Source of the DNA: Areca catechu
Lineage: Eukaryota > Streptophyta > Magnoliopsida > Arecales > Arecaceae
Assembly: GCA_021397845.1 (NCBI GenBank)
Contig: CM038052.1
Coordinates: 140,869,854-140,933,853 of the forward strand
DNA: 64,000 bases
Direction of reading: 5' to 3'
Shown: in pieces, positions 46,229-58,041 of the stretch
How positions within the stretch are numbered: position 1 is the first letter of the stretch
How the letters are laid out: every line of letters begins with the position of its first letter
The notes under the pieces: generated by a model
Seen by the model: the letters and a program-made list of their open reading frames with translations, nothing else
Database searches by the model: none
Told to the model about the DNA's origin: nothing
Program-made: the position numbers and the translations under genes

Positions 46229-46522
46229 CATGAGTTGACCTTATGAGTCGACCTCTGGATCAAGTGTCGACCTCATGAGTCGACCTCCAGTTTGTTTTAG
46301 GAAAAAATCCAGAAAACCATAGTTCTGCCCATTTTGAATTCTCAGGCTATGAGTCGACCCCTGGTGTCGACCTCTGGATAGGTGTTGACCTCTGGTGGTC
46401 GACCTTTGGAACGTGCCACTGAGATTTTGCCGTACTGGCCATGCTGAACTTTTCTTCTCTTCATGAGTCGACCTCTGGTGGTCGACCTTTGACAAGGTGT
46501 CGACCTCTGGTGGTCGACCTCT
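46229..46522. repeat. GTCGACCTC minisatellite in B 5' LTR
   Basis: About ten to eleven copies of GTCGACCTC and variants (GTTGACCTT, GTCGACCTT). Confidence 0.85.
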
Positions 46523-46851
46523 GATCTGAAATTTTCTGAAACTCTTAGAGATGTGCGTGCCATGCTTGAGTTTCTCTAAGCCTTTGTTTTTTTTGTTAAT
46601 TATTTCTTAACAGGAAGGTCCAATATGAGAAATTTGATCTTGTCCAAGGTAGAAGTGCTCTTTTCCAAATCAAGCAAACTTAGTTTCATCATTGTACTCT
46701 TGATACTCTTTTTGAATAACCTAAGTCCTGAAACTTTATCTTGAGATGAAACATTAGTCCAAACATATACTCAACCTTTTGTTAATCATCAAAACTAAGG
46801 AGCCAAAGTCAACAGTTTGCTTATGTAATGTTCTTTGTTAATGTAGATTAA

Positions 46852-47574
46852 ATAGCCTCTTCACTCTCACTCCGTAGCATTCTTGATGCAAATAAATTGA
46901 CTGGACCAAACTATGTTGATTGGTTGAGAAACCTGAAGATAGTACTTAGCCAAGAAATAATTTCTTATATTCTTGATACCCCAACCTTGGAACCATTAGG
47001 GGAAGATGCCTCGCAAGAGGATAAGACCACATATAAAACGTGGCAAAATGACTCACTTACTGTCAAGTGTATAATGCTTGCCTCTATGACCAATGAGTTA
47101 CATAGGCAACATGAAAGCATGGACACAAACTCCATATTACTCAATTTAAAAGAAATTTATGGAGAACATAGTCGAACTGCAAGATATGAAATATCTAAGC
47201 AGTTATTCCGTGCAAGGATGACAGAAGGTACATCCGTACAAGATCATGTATTAAAGGTTATTGACCTAATCACCCGATTGGGTCAATTGGGTTTTGTTAT
47301 GGATGGGGAGTTGAATCAGGATTTAATCCTACAGTCACTCCCAGAGTCATTTTCACAGTTTGTTCTTAATTATCATATGAACGAACTTAACACTTCCTTG
47401 CCTGAGCTGTTGAATATGTTAAAAATAGCAGAGAGCTATTTAAAGAAAAATAAGTCTCCACTTCTTCTTGTGGATGGTGTAAACAAGAAGAAAATAGGCA
47501 AAAAGGGTTCCAAGAGGAGGTTGAACCCAAAAGGGGGCATCAAGAAAAAGAAAGGAAAGAAGGCCTCCGAATAA
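46852..47574 (+). pseudogene. Copia gag (element C), start codon lost
   Basis: The frame matches the Gag of D from SLSLRS onward, where D has SNLSLRSLLDN. The codon where the start should lie is ATA (46852-46854), and a TAA lies immediately upstream, so the initiator ATG appears mutated. The Gag domain follows (NYVDWLRNLKIVLSQE, then QLFRARMTEG, LGQLGF, LQSLP), with a Lys-rich tail. The frame ends in TAA at 47572-47574, immediately before the zinc knuckle, which is in the same frame. Element B lies just upstream, separating this gag from its own PBS and promoter. Confidence 0.8.
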
Positions 47575-50500
47575 ATGACCTGCTTTCATTGTGGCAAGCC
47601 GGGTCACTGGAAAAGAAACTGCAAGGTTTACCTTGCAAGTGTGAAGCCTGGTGCTAGTGATGCACCAAAAGGTATGTATGAGATACATGCAATTTTGTCA
47701 TTAGACTCTTCTAATTCAAACTCTTGGGTATTGGATACTGCTTGTGGTCATCATATCTGCAAATCATTGCAGGGACTACAGAATATTAGAGTTTTGAAGG
47801 AAGGCAACTTCGAGCTCTACGGTGCTGGAGGAGATTCCATCCAAACAGAAGCTGTAGGGACTTATATGTTGAAGCTACCTTTTGGGAAGATTTTAGAGTT
47901 AAAAAGTTATTATTTTATGCCTAGAATCAATAGAAACATCATATCTGTACCCTTGTTACTTAAACAATGATATATTATGAATGTAATGAGTAGTGGCTGC
48001 TCAATCAGTTTTTCTAATGAAATAATTTTTAATGGCATATTTTGCAATGGTCTCTTAACTTTATCTTCTGATGATAATATACTACATGTTAGTAATAAAC
48101 GAAAAAGAGATGAAGTAAACAATACTTTACTTTGGCACTGTCGTCGTGGACATATTAGTGAGTAGAGGATTAACAAGTTATACAAGGAAAAATTCCTTAA
48201 TCCTTATGACTATGAATCATTAGGAACTTGTGAATCATGTCTCATGGGTAAAATGACAAAGACTCCATTTAGTGGACATAATGAAAGGACAACAGAGTTA
48301 TTAGGACTCATACACACTGATGTATGTGGACCTATGACAACTCAGGCCAAGGGGGATACTCATATTTCATCACTTTCACTGATGATTTTTCAAGGTACGG
48401 ATTTGTGTATCTAATGAAACATAAGTCCGAAGCATTTGAAAAATTTTTAGAGTATCAAAGTATGGTAGAGAAACAAACGGGGAAAAGTATTAAGATCCTT
48501 CGATCAGATAGAGGAGGTGAATACTTATCCACCGAGTTTCTTGATCACCTTAAACAAAAGGGAATCATCTCTAAATGGACTCCTCCTTACACACCACAAT
48601 TAAATGGTGTTGCTGAAAGGAGAAATCGTACTTTATTAGATATGGTACGTTCCATGATGTGCTTCACAGACTTACCTGTTTCTTTTTAGGGATATGCCTT
48701 GAAAACACCGGCTAATATTTTAAATAGAGTACCATCCAAATCTGTATCTAGCATTCCATATGAGTTATGGAGGGGAAAGAAATCCAATCTTAAGCACCTT
48801 AAGATATGGGGATGTCCAGCCTATGTCAAAAGAAATTTTGGACATAAGCTTGATGTTAGAGCAGAAAAGTATCTATTTGTTGGATATCCTAAAGATAGTA
48901 TAGGATATCTGTTCTACCACCCTACTGAGCAAAAGGTTTTAGTCAGTAGGCATGCCATTTTTATGGAGAAAGAGTTCATCCTACAAAAGGGCAGTGGGAG
49001 AAATATTAAACTTGAAGAAGTTCAACAAGTAGATACATCTCAACAAAATCATAACATAGTTAGTATCGAACCTGAACACACCACTCCTATCCGTAGGTCT
49101 GATAGGGTGCGACATGCACCTGAGAGGTATGGGTTCATTATTGAAAATACTGAAGCCCGAATCATTGATAATGATGAGCCTCTAACATATATGGATGCTG
49201 TCATAAGTAGTGACTCAGACAAATGGCTAGAAGCCATGAGATCCGAAATGGACTCCATGTATGTCAACCAAGTCTGGACTTTGGTTGATGCACCAGAGGG
49301 TGTTAACCCTATTGGATGCAAATGGGTCTATAAAAAAAAGATTGGGGCAGATGGCCAAGTTGAAACTTATAAAGCCAGATTAGTGGCTAAGGGTTTCAGA
49401 CAAAAACAGGGAATAGATTATGATGAAACATTTTCTCTTGTTTCTATGCTCAAATCTATTCGGATCATGCTTGCTATAGCAGCATATCATGATTATGAAA
49501 TCTGGCAGATGGATGTGAAAACTGCATTCCTCAATGGTTTCCTTGAGGAAGAGGTTTATATGTCACAGCCATAAGGTTTTGTCTTGGAGACTAAACCTAA
49601 TCAGGTATGTAGGCTGAAGAAATCTATTTATGGATTAAAGCAAGCATCTAGGAGTTGGAACATCCGATTTGATAAGACAGTCAAAGAATTTGACTTTATC
49701 AAAAATGAGGATGAACCTTGTGTGTATAAGAAGACTAGTGGGAGTGCCATAGTTTTCTTGGTTCTGTATGTAGATGACATACTCCTCATTGGAAATGATA
49801 TCCCAATGTTACAATCGGTCAAGGTATGGTTATCTAAACAGTTTTCCATGAAAGACTTGGGAGAAGCATCTTATATACTAGGCATCAAGATCTATAGAGA
49901 TAGATCTAGGAGGATGCTAGGTTTATCCCAGTCTAGGTACATTGACCAAGTGCTAAAAAGATTTAGCATGGAGGAAAGTAAAAGAGGTTACTTACCTATT
50001 GGTCATGGCATACATCTTTCTAAGAAGATGTCTCCTAAGACACCTGAAGAAAGAAATAGAATGAATTCTATACCTTATGCTTCGGCAGTAGGGTCTATTA
50101 TGTATGCTATGCTATGTACTAGGCATGATATGGCATATGCCTTAGGTATAGCCAGCAGGTTTCAGGCTGATCCAGGAGAGGATCATTGGAAGGCTGTGAA
50201 AAATATTCTTAAGTACTTAAGAAGAACTAAGGATATTTTTCTAATATACGGAGGATCTGATCTTAAACTAGAAGCTTATTCAGATTCTAGTTTTCAATCA
50301 TATCCAGATGACAGCAAATCTATATCTGGATATGTTTTTACCCTTAATGGAGGAGCTGTAAGCAGGAAGAGTTCTAAACAGCAAACTATAGCTGACTCAA
50401 CAACTGAGGCAGAGTACATTGCTGTTAGTGAAGCTGCCAAGGAAGCTGTCTGGATGAAGAAGTTCATATCAGAGTTGGGCGTAGTTCCTGAGATTGAAGG

Positions 50501-50753
50501 TCCAGTATCACTTTACTGTGATAATACGGGGGCTGTTGCTCAAGCAAAGGAACCAAGAGCTCATCACAAATCAAAGCACATTCTGAGACGCTTCCATCTC
50601 ATTCGAGAGATTATCGAAAGACAAGAAGTCTGCATTAAAAGGGTAGAAACAAAGAACAACATAGCAGACCCGTTCACTAATGCTCTATCACAGCGAGAGT
50701 TTGATTGCCACCTTGATTGTATGGGGATAAAATTTAAAGGCGATTGGCTTTAG
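47575..50753 (+). pseudogene. Copia pol (element C) with zinc knuckle, protease, integrase, RT and RNase H
   Basis: In order: the CCHC knuckle CFHCGKPGHWKRNC at the start; protease WVLDTACGH (the usual DSG is DTA, so probably inactive); GAG-pre-integrase (LWHCRRGHIS, CESCLMGK); integrase (LIHTDVCGPM, TDDFSRYG, SDRGGEY, NGVAERRNRT); integrase C-terminal part and linker (YELWRGKKS); reverse transcriptase (GCKWVYKKK, QMDVKTAFLNGFLEEEVY, and YVDD in LYVDDILLIG); and RNase H (AYSDSSFQSY, TEAEYIAVSEA, ending FKGDWL). Breaks: TGA at 47968-47970, a TAG near 48163, a frameshift near 48335, TAG at 48687-48689 and TAA at 49572-49574. The RT and RNase H part from 49584 is open for 389 codons. The order is that of Copia. 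Confidence 0.88.
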
Positions 50754-50756
50754 TGC

Positions 50757-50767
50757 AAGTGGGAGAC
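50757..50767 (+). other. Polypurine tract of element C
   Basis: AAGTGGGAGAC directly before the 3' LTR. Confidence 0.7.
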
Positions 50768-53120
50768 TGAAAGATTGTGCCCTGAAAGCTAATTGAAATA
50801 TTGTATTTTGATCCCAAAATCAATGAATTGATATTTTTTTATAATAAAGGCATTATTTTCATCATACGCTGTGTCTTTATGATTTTATGATGAACCCCAT
50901 AGATTAGGGCTATGGTTCTAGGGTTATGATGAGATCATACTAGTGAGACCTAAAGCCTTAAAACCCTAATCTAAAATATTCCTGGTCGATGGGACATTGA
51001 GTTGGGGATCAATGTTTTCCGACAAGACCAGCACATCCTATATATGCTTTGTGATGAGGGTGACTGATCTCACAGTCACTTGTGTTTGACACTAATACTA
51101 GGATGTGAGTGTTCATTAGAGAATGAGTTCACTGAATTGATCAAGATTGAGAATATCTAATGAAACCTTATCTGTTTGTCAATAGATAATTCTCATAGTG
51201 GGAGTAGTGCATGTGGTCCTCTGACCTGAGACTACCATAGTACCTTATATATATGAATCCATACTTTGGTTCGCAATCAATCATGACACTGAGTCATGCA
51301 CGAGGTGATACTGGTTATGGTGGATTGTATATGGAGGTTGTGAGTAGGTCAACAAGGAATTGATCAGCCCTAGTAAGAGGGAATTGCATCCAGCTAATTT
51401 CAAATGATGGATTCAAGAAATCTTTGATCAAAGTATGAACATTAGAGTTATTTTCTAATGGTTCATTAATGAATCATCATTATAAAGATTGAGCTAGGGA
51501 TGAATATGAAATTGGATTTGACAAGTATCCATATTCATAATCATATTCGGGATGCAAGTTGATCAAAGGACTGAATTGCCCGGTAACTCACCACTGAAGG
51601 GTATTTTGGTAATTCCACCAAAATTTCACATCTTCCTTGTAGACATGATACGTTGCTAGACGTCAATCTTGTCTTGTAGGTATATGATTGAGTTATGGTA
51701 ATTCAAATTAGTTAATTAGAATTAGATTCTAATTGACCGAGTCGAGCTAGTTTGAGTTGACCTAAATCGGCTTAGTTGAGATCTAACCGAATTAAGTCAA
51801 ATAGCACTCGGACCTACTGCTGGCTAGGTGTGGAACCCAATGGGTGACTCACAATAGAAAATTGATGAAGGATTTAATTTGGAATTAAATCATGTTTGCA
51901 GGATAAACACACTAGCATGTGTTGCAGACCAAATTTCTATTCGAATCAGATTCGAATTTGGATCTGAATTGGGCTTAATTGGGTTCTAATTGAACCAGAT
52001 TAAGGTCTAATTTAAATTTTAGGACATTGGGCTAACCCATGGCTGAACCCAAGTGAATTAAGTTCACTGAGACCCTCTCTCCAAGCCGCCCTCTCCCTTT
52101 CTCACCCGCGCGCGCCAAGAAGAAGAGTCCACGTGCGTGGACTCCTCTTCATGTGCGTGAGAAAGAAAATACCATCGGAGAAAAATCTAAAAAAGGGGAG
52201 ATTCGGATCCTTGTCTGACACCCTTGGATTTGGATCTGATGGCCAGAAAAAATTAAGGAAAAGATCCATCGCTTTTCGGACTCCAAAAGTCGCGATTCTT
52301 CCTGAAGTTTTTCCGAGAGTCCTCCTCATCGGAAAAACAAAAATTAAATTGGAGAATCATGATTTTTGGTTGAGGGGACACGTGAGGAATGAGGGATCAT
52401 GATTCCTGGGGTTTCAGAGGGTTGCGTTGTTTTGAGAAGACGCCCCTCTGAGATCTATAAATTGGGTTGGGTTCTCGGGGTTTTCATGTAAGATAATTCA
52501 GAGATCAGATTCCTTTTCTTCCTCTCCAGAATACTCCTTCCCCTTGTTCTTGTTGGGTATTGTTTCCCTTACAGAGGTATCCTCTGTCGAAACTCTGACC
52601 CTAAACAAGAATAAGAAGAAGGTCTTGAACGGTAAAGGAAAGAAAAAGGAAAGGATCTGTTCTTCTTCTTTTCCTTCTTGAATTAAGACTTTGCCTGTCT
52701 TAATTTTTCTTCCAATTCAATTCAAGAAAAGGAATTCAAGAAAGGGAATTCTTGAAAAAAATTCAAGAAGAGGAAAGAAGGAAGAAAAGAAATTTTCAAG
52801 AAAGAAAATTTCAGCCTAAAAGTCCAAGAATTGAATTCTTGAAAAAGAATTCAAGAAGAGGAGCCAAGAACAAGAAATTGTTGTCTTCATCTTTTTCTGT
52901 GTGGATTACCATTGGAGGGTGAACATTTGGGCACCTGGTAGAGATTCAGAGTTTGGATTTTAGCGATATAGGTTAGTACTTTAATTTGAGATTAAATCTT
53001 ATATATACATCTAATATGTTTTAATTCTTTTAAGGAGATCTTGGGTTAAAGGTTTGGTGAAGATTTCATAAAGATAAAAATTTTGAAATCTATGTTTCCG
53101 CCTTGCCATCGAACCCTACA
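50768..53120 (+). repeat. 3' LTR of element C
   Basis: 2353 bp, matching the 5' LTR at 27541-29906, with a TATA-like box at 52456-52463. It is followed at once by the GAAGT duplication. Confidence 0.93.
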
Positions 53121-53125
53121 GAAGT

Positions 53126-54078
53126 GTCAGGAGACAAATGCTCTGCCCGTGTCGAAGGGATATCTACTGGAGGAAAAGCTGCTGGCTCAAATGGTCCAGC
53201 CTCTGCCTCTCGAATCTCGTCCTCCTCATCTGGCTCCTGGACAGACTCTCTACGAACCCATCGACCTCCAACTAATCTGTATCCCATGCGGTGCAAAGAC
53301 CTCTCGTCGTACACATCTATGTGTAGTATCTCCTTTGGGATCTCCCCCTCCAGTGATACTCCACACGCCCTGAATAGTCTGGTCAGTGCCATGCCGTACG
53401 GTAAACAGTGTCGGTGCTGTGTCGCAGCATCATTTATCTGAGCAAGCATCAGGGATGGAAGATCAATCTGCCTCCTCTCAATCAGGCTCGTCATCACCAT
53501 CAACTCCCTCTTAGTGATGAAGTCAAATCTCCCAGTCTTCGATAAAATTATGCGTGCTGTGATGTGGTGCAATAGGCGCATCTCCAATGACAACTGCTTC
53601 GCGGTAACTACGGATATACCGCGAACGTCCTCTCTCTCAAGAATCACCTAAACGTGGCTCTCTGTCATCTACCGAAAAGATACAAACTCCCCTATGGGGG
53701 ATCTCCCATTCTCTGCCTAAAAGCTCATCTGTCAGTGAAATCTGAATACCCCTGACTGAAGTAGTCCACAGAAGTCGTCGACAATCTAATGCACCATAAA
53801 ACTCTCTCACTAGGTGAGGATAGTACCTCTCCTACATAGTGCAGAATGGTACAATCCTACATCAGTGAGTACCTGTCGAATACCAAAATGGTGCCTGTCG
53901 AAACACTCCAAGTCGACTCTCCTCCCTGAGGCTACTAACTTCCCTGCCATCCTCTCTGCAGGGGGGAGCTCGGTGTGGCTAAACTGCTAGGCTGTGATGT
54001 ATCAAATCTGGCCTTCGACCTCCTCTCAACACCACGACTGGGCCTCTCCCTAACTGCAAGTCTCTTCCTGGGACCCAT
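53126..54078 (-). pseudogene. Extra frame after pol (ORF3) of element A, N-terminal part
   Basis: The minus strand starts MGPRKRLAVRERPSRG at 54078, like MGPRKHLAVRKRR in B. The middle part (about 53650-53930) has stops and frame changes. From 53647 a clean stretch (ILEREDVRGIS, then KQLSLEMRLLHHI, RFDFITKREL, RMGYRLVGGRWVRRES) aligns closely with B. It is cut at 53125 by element C; the rest is at 26906-27540. A and B differ considerably in DNA but keep the same protein pattern here, which points to past selection on the protein. Function unknown; the central region resembles the plant transposon-associated domain. Confidence 0.7.
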
Positions 54079-54159
54079 TACAGCAAACTGACCAGAGAAG
54101 AAAGAAGATAGGTTTAGAACTAAGGGACTGGCTACAGGCTGAGATAAGGAGAGTTTCAT

Positions 54160-55122
54160 TTCTTAGATAGGTTTTGAAAACCAGAATTAAACTAATTTTG
54201 GGTTGTAAAATACCTCAAACAATGTTTGAAAAACTGTCAATCAGTTTAAAGTGGGATTTTTACAACTTATATTTTGATTAAATGATAATATTCCGAACAT
54301 ATATTTATAAAAAATATTTTTGTTCGTTAAAACACATTTGAATCTTTGGAAAATAATTTTTGTAAGGCCTAAAAATCAAAACCCATGGTATTTGGGTCTA
54401 AACACTTAGGGCTTTAGCAAATAGGTGAAAATGTCACAAAAATATCATGAAAAACCTTTCTAAATCAACAATAAATGGATTTAGCATACTTAATTGAGAT
54501 CAAAATCCAAATTATTTTGGCCAAAAATCAATAAAACAGTGTTTTTTGCAAAAAGTGGGTGAAATAAGCGTGAAAACGACCAAAAGACGAGGAAAATCCG
54601 AGAAAAATAAGTTGAAATCACTATTCCCTCAAATGGAGTTTTAGAAATCCACTAAAACACGTAAAAATCCAGTTAGATTCTTGAAAAACACTCGAAAAAC
54701 CCTATTCACGGTTGTATGATTCGAAAATGTCAAAAATAAAACCAAAAAAGAGGAAAATAAAATAAAAATGGAAGGGGGAAATACCTGATTTGTGATGGAT
54801 TAAAGGATAAAAGGATGGATTTGGACAGAGGGGACCACTATTGCAAGAAATCAGCGGGGGGAAGAAAATTACAAAACCCTCGGTCGGCCTTTTTAAAAAC
54901 AGTTTCTGTTTCGCAAGTGTCGACACTTAGAATGTGTCAAGTGTCGTCACTTGGTCAGGTTTCGACACTTGACAATTTCCAAGTGTCGACACTTGGCCAA
55001 AAAATTTGATAAAATTCGGAAAATTTTTAGAAAAAATAGGAAATAATTCAATCAGATTTTTGGGACTTTTAGGAAGTGGTTTTGAGCTCTAGAATTTAGG
55101 TATAATTAAAACTAGGAGAGTT
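54160..55122 (-). other. Spacer between pol and ORF3 of A, with TCGAC palindromes
   Basis: No coding motif. Four copies of the A-type motif (AAGTGTCGACACTT and variants) lie at 54914-54996, some 840-920 bases upstream of the ORF3 start. This is the same motif as in the A LTR at 23970-24288. The rest is AT-rich. Confidence 0.65.
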
Positions 55123-58041
55123 CTAGGAGAATGGATTAATGACACCTAACTCTCTTCTAATCAGACAGAACCTATCCTCACTCAAAGGCTTGGTAAACAC
55201 ATCTGCTAGCTGATCATCAGTACATACAAAATCAAAAATATCATTAGAGTTTTGTACATGATCTCTTATGAAATGATGTCTTATTTCAATGTGTTTACTT
55301 CTTGAATGTTACACAGGATTTTTAGATAGATTGATTGCACTAGTATTGTCATATCTTATGGGTGTCTTAGTTAGTTTAATGCCAAAATCTCCGAGTTGTT
55401 ATTTGATCCAGAGGATTTGAGCACGATAGCTTCCAACTGCTATATATTCAGCTTTCGCCGTAGATAAAGCAACTGAGTTCTGTTTCTTGCTACTCCAAGA
55501 GATCAAATTTACTCCAAGAAACTGACAAGTTCCACTAGTACTTTTACGATCAAGTTTACACCCAGCAAAGTCAGCATCAGAATAAGCAATCAATTCAAAT
55601 GAAGAATATCTAGAGTACCATAAACCAATTTCAATTGAACCAGATAGATATCTAAGTATGCGTTTAACAGCCAAATGATGAGACTCTTTAGGATTAGACT
55701 GATATCTAGCATACATACAGACACTAAACATGATATCTGGCCTACTGGCAGTAAGATATAACAATGAACCGATCATGCCACAATATAATTTTTGGTCTAT
55801 AGACTTACCTGATTCATCCTTGTCAAGTCTACATGTAGAGCTCATAGGGGTACCTAAAGGCTTAGTGTTCTCCATCCCAAACTTCTTAAGTATTTCTTTT
55901 GTGTATTTTGTTTGGTTGATGAAGATCCCCTCTTTGGTTTGCTTTATTTGGAGTCCGAGGAAAAATTCAGTTCTCCCATCTTGCTCATCTCCAACTCATC
56001 CTGCATTAACTTTGCAAAATCTTGACAAAGAGATTCATTAGTAGCACCAAATATTATATCATCTATATATATTTGTACTACTAATAGATCATCATTCTTT
56101 TTCTTTAAAAACAAAGTTTTATCTACATTACCTCTAGTAAAATTATTTTTGAGAAAAAAGGAGCTTAAACGATCATACCAAGCTCTTGGAGCTTGTTTCA
56201 AACCATATAAAGCTTTATGAAGTTTATAAACATGATTTGGAAATTCAGAATTTTCAAAATCAGGGGGTTGCTCAACATAAACGTCTTCTTCAATTAAACC
56301 ATTTAAAAAGGCACTTTTAACATCCATTTGATATAGTTTAAAATTCATGAAGCAAGCAAAAGCCAATAACAGCCTAATTGCCTCAAGTCTAGCCACAGGA
56401 GCAAAGGTTTCATCAAAATCTATTCCTTCCTCCTGATTGAATCCTTTGGCAACTAGTCTAGCCTTATTTCTAGTTACTACTCCATTTTCATCAAGTTTAT
56501 TTCGAAAAACCCATTTTGTACCAATAATTGAAGTGTTTGAATGCCTATCTACTAAAGTCCAAACATTGTTTCTCTTAAATTGATTAAGTTCATCTTGCAT
56601 AGCATTTATCCAATTACTATCACATTCAGCTTCCTCAATAGTTTTAGGTTCAATTTGAGAAACAAAAGCTATGTAATCACAGATATTTCTAAGGGATGAT
56701 CGAGTACTTACACCTTTAGATGGATCACCTATAATTAGTTCTTTTGAGTGTTCATGAGTATACCTCCATTCTTTTGGTAATGGATCAACAGTTGATGTAT
56801 TTTCATCACCTTATGCTTGATCTCCTTCAGTGTTTTGATCATCGTTCTGTTCCTTGGTAAGCCCTTCATTGTTGTTTATTTCTTCAGTTTTCTTGCTACC
56901 TGTTTCATTAGAAAGTACATCTTCTTTTCTTGAAGATTTTTGGTTAGTTTCATCAAATACCACATGTATGGATTCTTCAACAACAAGTGTTCTTCTGTTG
57001 AAGACCCTGTATGCCTTACTAGATGTGGAGTAGCCAAGAAAGACTCCCTCATCTGATTTGGCATCAAATTTACTCAAATTATCTTTACCATTGTTTATGA
57101 TGAAACAACGGCATCCAAAAACATGAAAATAATGAATTGAGGGTTTTCTACCCTTCCAAAGCCCATAAGGTGTTTTCTTTAAAATCGGTCAAATTAAAAC
57201 TCGATTTAAAATATAGCATGCAATATTTATGGCTTCCGCCCAAAAATATCTAGGTAAATCATTTTCACAAAGCAAGGTGCGTGCCATTTCTTCAAGAGTT
57301 CTATTTTTTCTTTCTACTACCCCATTTTGTTGAGGTGTCCTAGGTGCAGAAAAATTATGATGGATTCCATTTTTAATACAAAATTTATCAAAATCAGCAT
57401 TTTCAAATTTGGTTCCATGATCCCTTCTCAAAGATACTACTGAAACACTTTTTTCATTCAAAACTCTTTTATGAAATCTAATGAATTCAGAAAAAGTTTC
57501 ATCTTTATGTGCTAAAAACATGACCCATGTAAATCGTAAGAAATCATCTACAATGACTAGACCATACTTCTTACCTCCCAAACTAGATATTTTAGTTGGC
57601 CCAAAGAGGTCCATGTGAAGCAATTCCAAAGGTCTAGATGTAGAGATTACTCCTTTTGGTTTGAAAGGGGATTTTGTTTATTTTCCAAGTTAATATGCAC
57701 TGCAAATCTTATCTTTTTTAAAATTGAGTTTAGGCAAATCCTTTACCACGTTCTTTTTGCTAAGTTTTGAAATTAAATACATGCTTGCATGTCCTAGTCT
57801 ACGATGCCAAAGCCAGCTAGTTTCATCGATCTTGGCTTCCATTGCCACTAGGCATTGACCTTTTTGAATAGGGAGATCATCAAGATCAACCATATAAATA
57901 TTGCCATGCCTATGACCAATGAACTTAATGCCATTGTCATATAGACTAGAAACAATGCACAAAGAAGATTCAAAAATAACTTTAAGATTTTTGTCACAAA
58001 ATTGACTAATTCTAAGCAAGTTATGTTTTAAACCATCAACA
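55123..58041 (-). pseudogene. Copia pol (integrase, RT, RNase H) of element A, broken and truncated
   Basis: In minus-strand order from 58041: GAG-pre-integrase (DGLKHNLL, WHRRLGHASM), integrase (LLHMDLFGPTKISS, YGLVIVDDF, RTPQQNGVVERKNRT), integrase C-terminal part (FLGYSTSSKAYRVFNRRT), and reverse transcriptase (NKARLVAKGFNQEEGIDFDETFAPVA, MDVKSAFLNG, and an active site of YIDD, a less usual variant of YVDD). RNase H follows (SDADFAGC, AKAEYIAVGS where Glu is expected in the A-E-A-E-Y pattern), ending ELGVINPFS at 55123. Breaks include stops near 57690, 57189 and 56811 and a frameshift near 55945. The gene is cut at 58042 by element D in the pre-integrase region. It aligns with the pol of B over its length. 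Confidence 0.85.

Larger units (their letters stand above)
31152..46814 (-). mobile_element. Sirevirus-like Copia element B with internal tandem amplification
   Basis: A complete minus-strand element of 15,663 bp, with perfect TSDs GTTTG (31147-31151 and 46815-46819). It is inserted in the leader of C, about 33 bases before the gag start of C. LTRs are 31152-32613 and 45340-46814. In sense order it has PBS, full gag, three extra copies of a 1586-bp block, pol, an extra reading frame, PPT and 3' LTR. Without the extra copies it would be about 10.9 kb. LTR similarity is high, so it is among the younger insertions here. Confidence 0.93.
45340..46814 (-). repeat. 5' LTR of element B
   Basis: 1475 bp, the partner of 31152-32613. 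The hairpin array is at about 45538-45822 and the GTCGACCTC minisatellite at 46229-46522. The 5' LTR has one more GTCGACCTC unit near 46270 than the 3' LTR, so the two differ mainly in the minisatellite. Confidence 0.93.
27541..53120 (+). mobile_element. Copia element C (contains element B)
   Basis: A plus-strand element with perfect TSDs GAAGT (27536-27540 and 53121-53125). LTRs are 27541-29906 and 50768-53120. Removing element B and its duplication leaves about 9.9 kb. It has a PBS, a leader of about 1.3 kb with repeats, and gag-pol in the Copia order (gag, protease, integrase, reverse transcriptase, RNase H). It resembles element D in Gag and in the length and style of its LTR, so the two belong to related families. 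Several stop codons make it inactive. Confidence 0.93.
23104..58041 (-). mobile_element. Sirevirus-like Copia element A (3' side only; nested)
   Basis: This minus-strand element inserted into the RNase H of E. In the window it consists of its 3' LTR, an extra reading frame and pol. It is interrupted by a solo LTR (24862-26580) and by element C (27541-53120), and is cut by element D at 58042. About 7.6 kb of A's own sequence is present. Its gag and 5' LTR should lie beyond the window's right edge. The left flanking five bases are AATCT (23099-23103); the partner duplication is not visible. Confidence 0.85.
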
